A stretch of 36,590 nucleotides of DNA from UBA11612 sp963976395 (GTDB taxonomy: Bacteria; Pseudomonadota; Alphaproteobacteria; Rhodospirillales; Rhodospirillaceae), in assembly GCA_963976395.1 (NCBI GenBank), contig CAXBLG010000023.1, forward strand, positions 1-36,590. The letters are read 5' to 3'. The translations under genes were made by a program, and so were the position numbers. Below are positions 33,104-36,590 of the stretch, in pieces. The notes beneath the pieces are model-generated. The model was not told the origin of the DNA and did not search any database. It saw nothing but the letters and a program-made list of their open reading frames with translations. Each line of letters opens with the position of its first letter. The first letter of the stretch is position 1.

Positions 33104-34293
33104 CGGGTGGCCGCGAGAACAACGTCTCGCACTGTCTCAGCAATAAACGTCGTATTACTCACCGATAAGGTGGGGTGCACCGGTAAGATAAACGACCGGT
33201 CCGCGATGCTCTCGGCATTGGGGTGGGCAGGTTGTGCTCCGCGGTCTGCCGCAAAGGCCGCTTCCTGGGTGATGTCCGGGCATGCGCCGACACGGGCCGG
33301 TACACCTCGGCGGTTTAGCTCGGCGCAAATACGATCTCGGGACCAACCGTCTTGTAATACGGTGGTGTTTATAAGACCGCCATATTTGTAGTAGGCATGG
33401 CCAAACTGCGTAAGCGGGGTCGGCACAGAAACTGCGTCGAGGGAAGCAAACGCCTCGTTCAAGACAGCTGCATTCGCGCGCCGCATCGCCGTCCAGTGCG
33501 GTAACTTTTTAAGCTGTAGCCGTCCAATGGCTGACTGAGATTCAGTCAAGCGCCAATTTGTGCCAAATGACGCTGCCAGCCACTTAAACCCAGGTGCCGC
33601 ATCCGGGGCATGGCTGCCCTCGAAATCCTTGCCGTGATCACGGCGCGACCACATTCGCTGGTAGGCGGCCTTGTCGTTGGTGACCACCATGCCGCCTTCG
33701 CCGCCGGTGCTGATAATTTTGTCCTGACAAAACGAAAAGCAGCCGATGTGGCCGAAGCTTCCAACAGGCTTACCATCAATCGTTGCGCCATGCGCTTGGG
33801 CGCAATCTTCGACCACCATCAAGTTGTGTTGCCGCGCGAGAGTCATGAGTGATGTCATATCCACCGGCCACCCCGCCAAGTGCACGGGAATGATCGCTTT
33901 GGTTCGCGGCGTTAAAGCTTTTGCGACTGTCTCTGCCGTTAAATTTTGTGATCGCGGATCAATGTCGGCGACAATAGGCCGCGCCCCGCATAGGGCCACA
34001 GCAGCGGCCGTTGCGATGAAAGTTCGGGCGGGGACCACCACTTCATCTCCGGGGCCTATGCCAAGGCCATACAGTGCAAGTTCAAGTGCTGCGGTTCCGT
34101 TGGCGACCACCAAACCATGAGTCACACCGCAATGTGCGGCGTACTCGGATTCGAATTTACGGCCTTCCTCTCCCGTCCAGTAGTTGACGCGTCCAGAGCG
34201 CAAAACGCGGGCCGCCGCGTCCACTTCATCATTATCGTAGAACGGCCATGGCGCCAAAGCCGGATCGCCTAGTGATTTGGATCGTTGGGTCAT
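33100..34293 (-). CDS. DegT/DnrJ/EryC1/StrS-family PLP aminotransferase
   Basis: About 397 residues. WPFYDNDEVDAAARVLRSGRVNYWTGEEGRKFE, ANGTAALELAL, VVVPARTFIATAAAV, VEDCAQAHGA (Asp near 163) and the PLP lysine in FSFCQDKIISTGGEGG (about 192) give the sugar aminotransferase fold. These enzymes make amino sugars from keto-sugar nucleotides. I use the ATG at 34293; a TTG at 34311 adds six residues. It follows the glycosyltransferase-like gene after 20 bases and is likely co-transcribed. The specific sugar cannot be assigned; no dehydratase or epimerase is nearby in the window. Confidence 0.9.
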   Translation of the reverse strand: MTQRSKSLGDPALAPWPFYDNDEVDAAARVLRSGRVNYWTGEEGRKFESEYAAHCGVTHGLVVANGTAALELALYGLGIGPGDEVVVPARTFIATAAAVALCGARPIVADIDPRSQNLTAETVAKALTPRTKAIIPVHLAGWPVDMTSLMTLARQHNLMVVEDCAQAHGATIDGKPVGSFGHIGCFSFCQDKIISTGGEGGMVVTNDKAAYQRMWSRRDHGKDFEGSHAPDAAPGFKWLAASFGTNWRLTESQSAIGRLQLKKLPHWTAMRRANAAVLNEAFASLDAVSVPTPLTQFGHAYYKYGGLINTTVLQDGWSRDRICAELNRRGVPARVGACPDITQEAAFAADRGAQPAHPNAESIADRSFILPVHPTLSVSNTTFIAETVRDVVLAATR

Positions 34294-34313
34294 GCGTGAG
34301 TCCGCAACCAATT

Positions 34314-35528
34314 TTACATGCTCTGCGAAAGGTGGGTGAACGTGCGCTCAACACCGAAGCTATTATGGTCTGTATCAGCTTTTTTCAGCGGCTGAAACTG
34401 GAGAGGCGCAGGTTGTTTTAGAGCTGTCGCAACGGTTGCCTTCAAATCTTCTATCGCGCATCTAAACACATTGGGCTGGTGATATATGTAATGCCCCGCT
34501 TCCATCTTTGCGGTTACAGGCGTTTCCAGCAGGATAACTTTCCGGCCGAGATAAGCTGCTTCCAGAAGCATCGTAGAGTTTGTGCCGATTAGAACAGCGT
34601 TGCGTAAAATAAACGCGCGCGGAGTCTCTTTATCAATCGCGGTTGTTTGCACCCGATCATTCAACTCAGGCCGCAGGATGCGAAAATCCTCCCGGTAAAG
34701 GGGGTGCGGACGAACATGTACATCATATTCGGTGGAGATTGCGTTGCAGGCGCGAGCCAGGGTTTGCATGATGCGCACAGCGTCTTGTGGTTTCGTAGAT
34801 AGAGTTGCGAGCGCCGGAGTTATGACGCCGACCTCTGTCGATGTTTTTTCCTTACTACAGGCTATTTCGGCGGGACTTAAACAAAAGGTGGGGTTTGAGA
34901 ATGTTCTGAAATCGCTCCGAACATGCTCTCGTTTAAACAAATCAATGTAATGCGAATGCCAGCAATAACAGCGAGTGACTTCAAAGAAGGCATTTTTTGC
35001 AAAGAAATTTTTGTCGCCGTGCATCACATTGTAGGTTGCAATACCGTCCCTTTTTAAGGTCCAAGCGATGAATGTTACTGCACAGCTAAATTCCCAATAG
35101 ACCACGACCCATTTGGGCGAGAGCCCGTCCAAGGCACCGCGCACTTTCGACAAATCAACAGCACATTTCAATGCAAGTTGAGCCGGGAATGGAGTCCCTA
35201 GGTATATAGCGCTTGAGAAAAGTTGAAATATGCTCCGCACGTCTCGGCCAAATAGAAATCCTCGCTTCAGTCTGCGGGGCGCAAACCCTTCTTTTGCCAA
35301 GTCTTCAGGCATGCAGAAGATTTCAGGATTAACCTTAAAGCGGTCTGAAAAAACCAATTGCACGCCACCGGCCGATTGCGACTGGGCCTGCGCTTTGAAC
35401 AGTCCGCTCAACCATGCCCAGATCAGAAACGCGGGTAATATGGGAATGGCTAGTATTTCAAAAAGCCATTTGCTCCATTCTGGGCGCAACCCAAGCTGCG
35501 CTCGATAATGCGCGGTGGTGCGGGCCAT
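34314..35528 (-). CDS. GT-B-like capsule/surface-glycan transferase, N-terminus unresolved
   Basis: 404 residues from the ATG at 35528. A membrane-associated hydrophobic helix sits at about 22-42; the C-terminal half has VHVRPHPLYREDF and GTNSTMLLEAAYLGRKVILLETP, the pattern of KpsS/glycerophosphotransferase-like GT-B enzymes that use a conserved His-Pro and a Ser/Thr-rich phosphate loop. The reading frame stays open and protein-like for another 58 or so codons upstream, to about 35702 (ending in RIISEISQKLQDHLENPND just before the ATG), but contains no ATG, GTG or TTG; a CTG at 35702 is the only near-start. The true protein may therefore be longer, from a rare start or a sequence error. Acceptor unknown. 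Confidence 0.75.
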   Translation of the reverse strand: MARTTAHYRAQLGLRPEWSKWLFEILAIPILPAFLIWAWLSGLFKAQAQSQSAGGVQLVFSDRFKVNPEIFCMPEDLAKEGFAPRRLKRGFLFGRDVRSIFQLFSSAIYLGTPFPAQLALKCAVDLSKVRGALDGLSPKWVVVYWEFSCAVTFIAWTLKRDGIATYNVMHGDKNFFAKNAFFEVTRCYCWHSHYIDLFKREHVRSDFRTFSNPTFCLSPAEIACSKEKTSTEVGVITPALATLSTKPQDAVRIMQTLARACNAISTEYDVHVRPHPLYREDFRILRPELNDRVQTTAIDKETPRAFILRNAVLIGTNSTMLLEAAYLGRKVILLETPVTAKMEAGHYIYHQPNVFRCAIEDLKATVATALKQPAPLQFQPLKKADTDHNSFGVERTFTHLSQSM

Positions 35529-35716
35529 CGCTCTTGGAGAGTCATTTGGGTTTTCTAGATGATCTTGAAGTTTTTGGGAAATCTCCGAGATGATGCGTGT
35601 GTTCGTCTCAGGGCTGAAGTCATACCGATAGGCAAGCGCTTGTCTGCGGAGCGCCGCGAAGCTGGACCAAGCTTGATCAATGAGTGTGGAGATAAACGGC
35701 AGGTTCGTGTGCCCGG

Positions 35717-36590
35717 TTATTGAGCCGTCCGGCGTTCAAACAAATGAACGTTGGAGCCTCTGAATCTTGTTGTACCCACATGGCGAAAGAGAGCAGTTAT
35801 GGTGATTAGCTGGTCGCTTTGATCTAGCGTGCGGTCTTCTTGAAAAAGAATCAGGTCATAGTCGCGGTTGATCCACCGCTGCAAAGTGGCGTCGGTCCAA
35901 AGGGACTCTTCCTCGATTGCCGCTTGCACGGCCTCGCGCGCGCCGCTCGATAGATCGGGTTTGATGACACGGCGGCTCGCAGGCAAGTTTAAGCTTTGAA
36001 CAGGCATTTTGTGTCCGGCGAGAAAAGCAGCGTAAGGCAGGGCGGGCAATGCTTTCGATCCGAGGCTGTGAATAACGAGGAGCGGTTCTTCTGGCGAGGA
36101 GTGAGAAGCTACCCACTGTGCTAGGGATTCTATTTGTTGGACCTCGGTTGTCGTCCTGTCCGTTGAGACCCGGGCGAAGGGGAAAAGTTTATGCTCATTG
36201 GTAAAAGCTAGGCCGGGCGCAAACGCGTTGCCGGAGGCTATGATCACCGCGCATACAATCACAAGCGTTACTGCGGGCACACCGTTCTGGCGTGCCCAGT
36301 GCGCCATAAGGGCTAGAGTTAAAGCTGCAGCAAGGGCGCCGATGGCGGCAAAGTCAGGCACGAAGGATAAAATGCAGGTGTCGCAATGTCCGGCGGTGCC
36401 GATAATGTGCGATGCCCCGAGCCAGAAAAAATAGAGCGGTGCGATCCATAAAACGCGCAGGCCCTTTCCCGCTAACCTAAACAGCAGTAAGGCAAAAAGT
36501 AACGTGCCCGCATAGGGCAGTAAAAATCCATCGATGATACTGATAAAGCTGATCTGATCGACGGCCAAGTTTAGGGGCATGGCCCCAGTC
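35717..36590 (-). CDS. Integral membrane protein, probable GT-C-like glycosyltransferase C-terminal part, 5' end outside the window
   Basis: The frame is open to the right edge, so the start lies outside; an ATG at 36580 is internal or a late start. Visible are 4-5 membrane helices (about the first 125 residues: FLLPYAGTLLFALLLFRLAG, VLWIAPLYFFWLGASHIIG, AAIGALAAALTLALMAHW, VTLVIVCAVIIASGNAF) and a soluble C-terminal domain of about 160 residues ending in TRFRGSNVHLFERR. This layout fits the C-terminal half of a polytopic mannosyl-type transferase or similar polysaccharide membrane protein; I recognise no signature motif. It ends at 35717, close to the upstream coding signal of the next gene. 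A polysaccharide role is inferred from its neighbours. Confidence 0.6.
   Translation of the reverse strand, partial: TGAMPLNLAVDQISFISIIDGFLLPYAGTLLFALLLFRLAGKGLRVLWIAPLYFFWLGASHIIGTAGHCDTCILSFVPDFAAIGALAAALTLALMAHWARQNGVPAVTLVIVCAVIIASGNAFAPGLAFTNEHKLFPFARVSTDRTTTEVQQIESLAQWVASHSSPEEPLLVIHSLGSKALPALPYAAFLAGHKMPVQSLNLPASRRVIKPDLSSGAREAVQAAIEEESLWTDATLQRWINRDYDLILFQEDRTLDQSDQLITITALFRHVGTTRFRGSNVHLFERRTAQ

Overview
The window reads as a chromosomal stretch of an alphaproteobacterium. The HemJ-type protoporphyrinogen oxidase, the RlmI-like rRNA methyltransferase, the TPR-methyltransferase, the DUF6491-like exported protein and the two-subunit methylmalonyl-CoA mutase all look alphaproteobacterial. 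The exact lineage cannot be fixed from sequence alone. I see no tRNA, rRNA, insertion sequence, CRISPR array or phage gene.

Layout. (1) 1-3525, accessory catabolic or detoxification genes: an amidohydrolase running off the left edge and a small unknown protein on the minus strand, divergent from a sulfotransferase and an SDR-fold protein. The SDR-fold protein carries the complete signature of a halohydrin dehalogenase. (2) 3546-12560, a haem biosynthesis block. hemH is divergent from hemA-hemL-(histidine kinase)-(response regulator)-hemC-hemE-hemF-hemJ. It covers charged glutamyl-tRNA to protohaem except hemB and hemD. The two-component pair sits inside the operon and is joined to hemC by stop/start overlaps. 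A perfect 14-bp palindrome lies between hemH and hemA. (3) 12597-17693, an ordinary SDR dehydrogenase, then surface-polysaccharide genes: a Wzx-like flippase, a PhyH-type dioxygenase, an FkbM-type methyltransferase and a Wzy-like polymerase. (4) 17832-21932, an RlmI-like rRNA methyltransferase, a TPR-methyltransferase, and agmatine deiminase plus N-carbamoylputrescine amidase (agmatine to putrescine). (5) 21951-28481, a minus-strand operon for propionyl/methylmalonyl-CoA metabolism: mutA, mutB, meaB-type GTPase, then an exported M19 dipeptidase. (6) 28686-29697, a small methyltransferase and a small exported DUF6491-like protein with a clear terminator. (7) 30048 to the right edge, a second polysaccharide block: a fused glycosyltransferase/phosphoglycosyl transferase, a Wzz-like co-polymerase, a DegT-type sugar aminotransferase, a GT-B-like protein and a partial membrane protein.

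How it fits together. The two polysaccharide blocks complement each other. The right block supplies initiation, chain-length control and sugar building; the left block supplies flipping, polymerisation and decoration. They are separated by about 12 kb of housekeeping genes. The haem block uses the glutamate (C5) route to aminolevulinate, whereas most alphaproteobacteria use ALA synthase; its glutamyl-tRNA reductase is also unusually divergent. The most interesting observations are the halohydrin dehalogenase, the sensor-regulator pair inside the haem operon, the hemA/hemH palindrome, and a glycosyltransferase gene whose coding signal extends upstream without a normal start codon.
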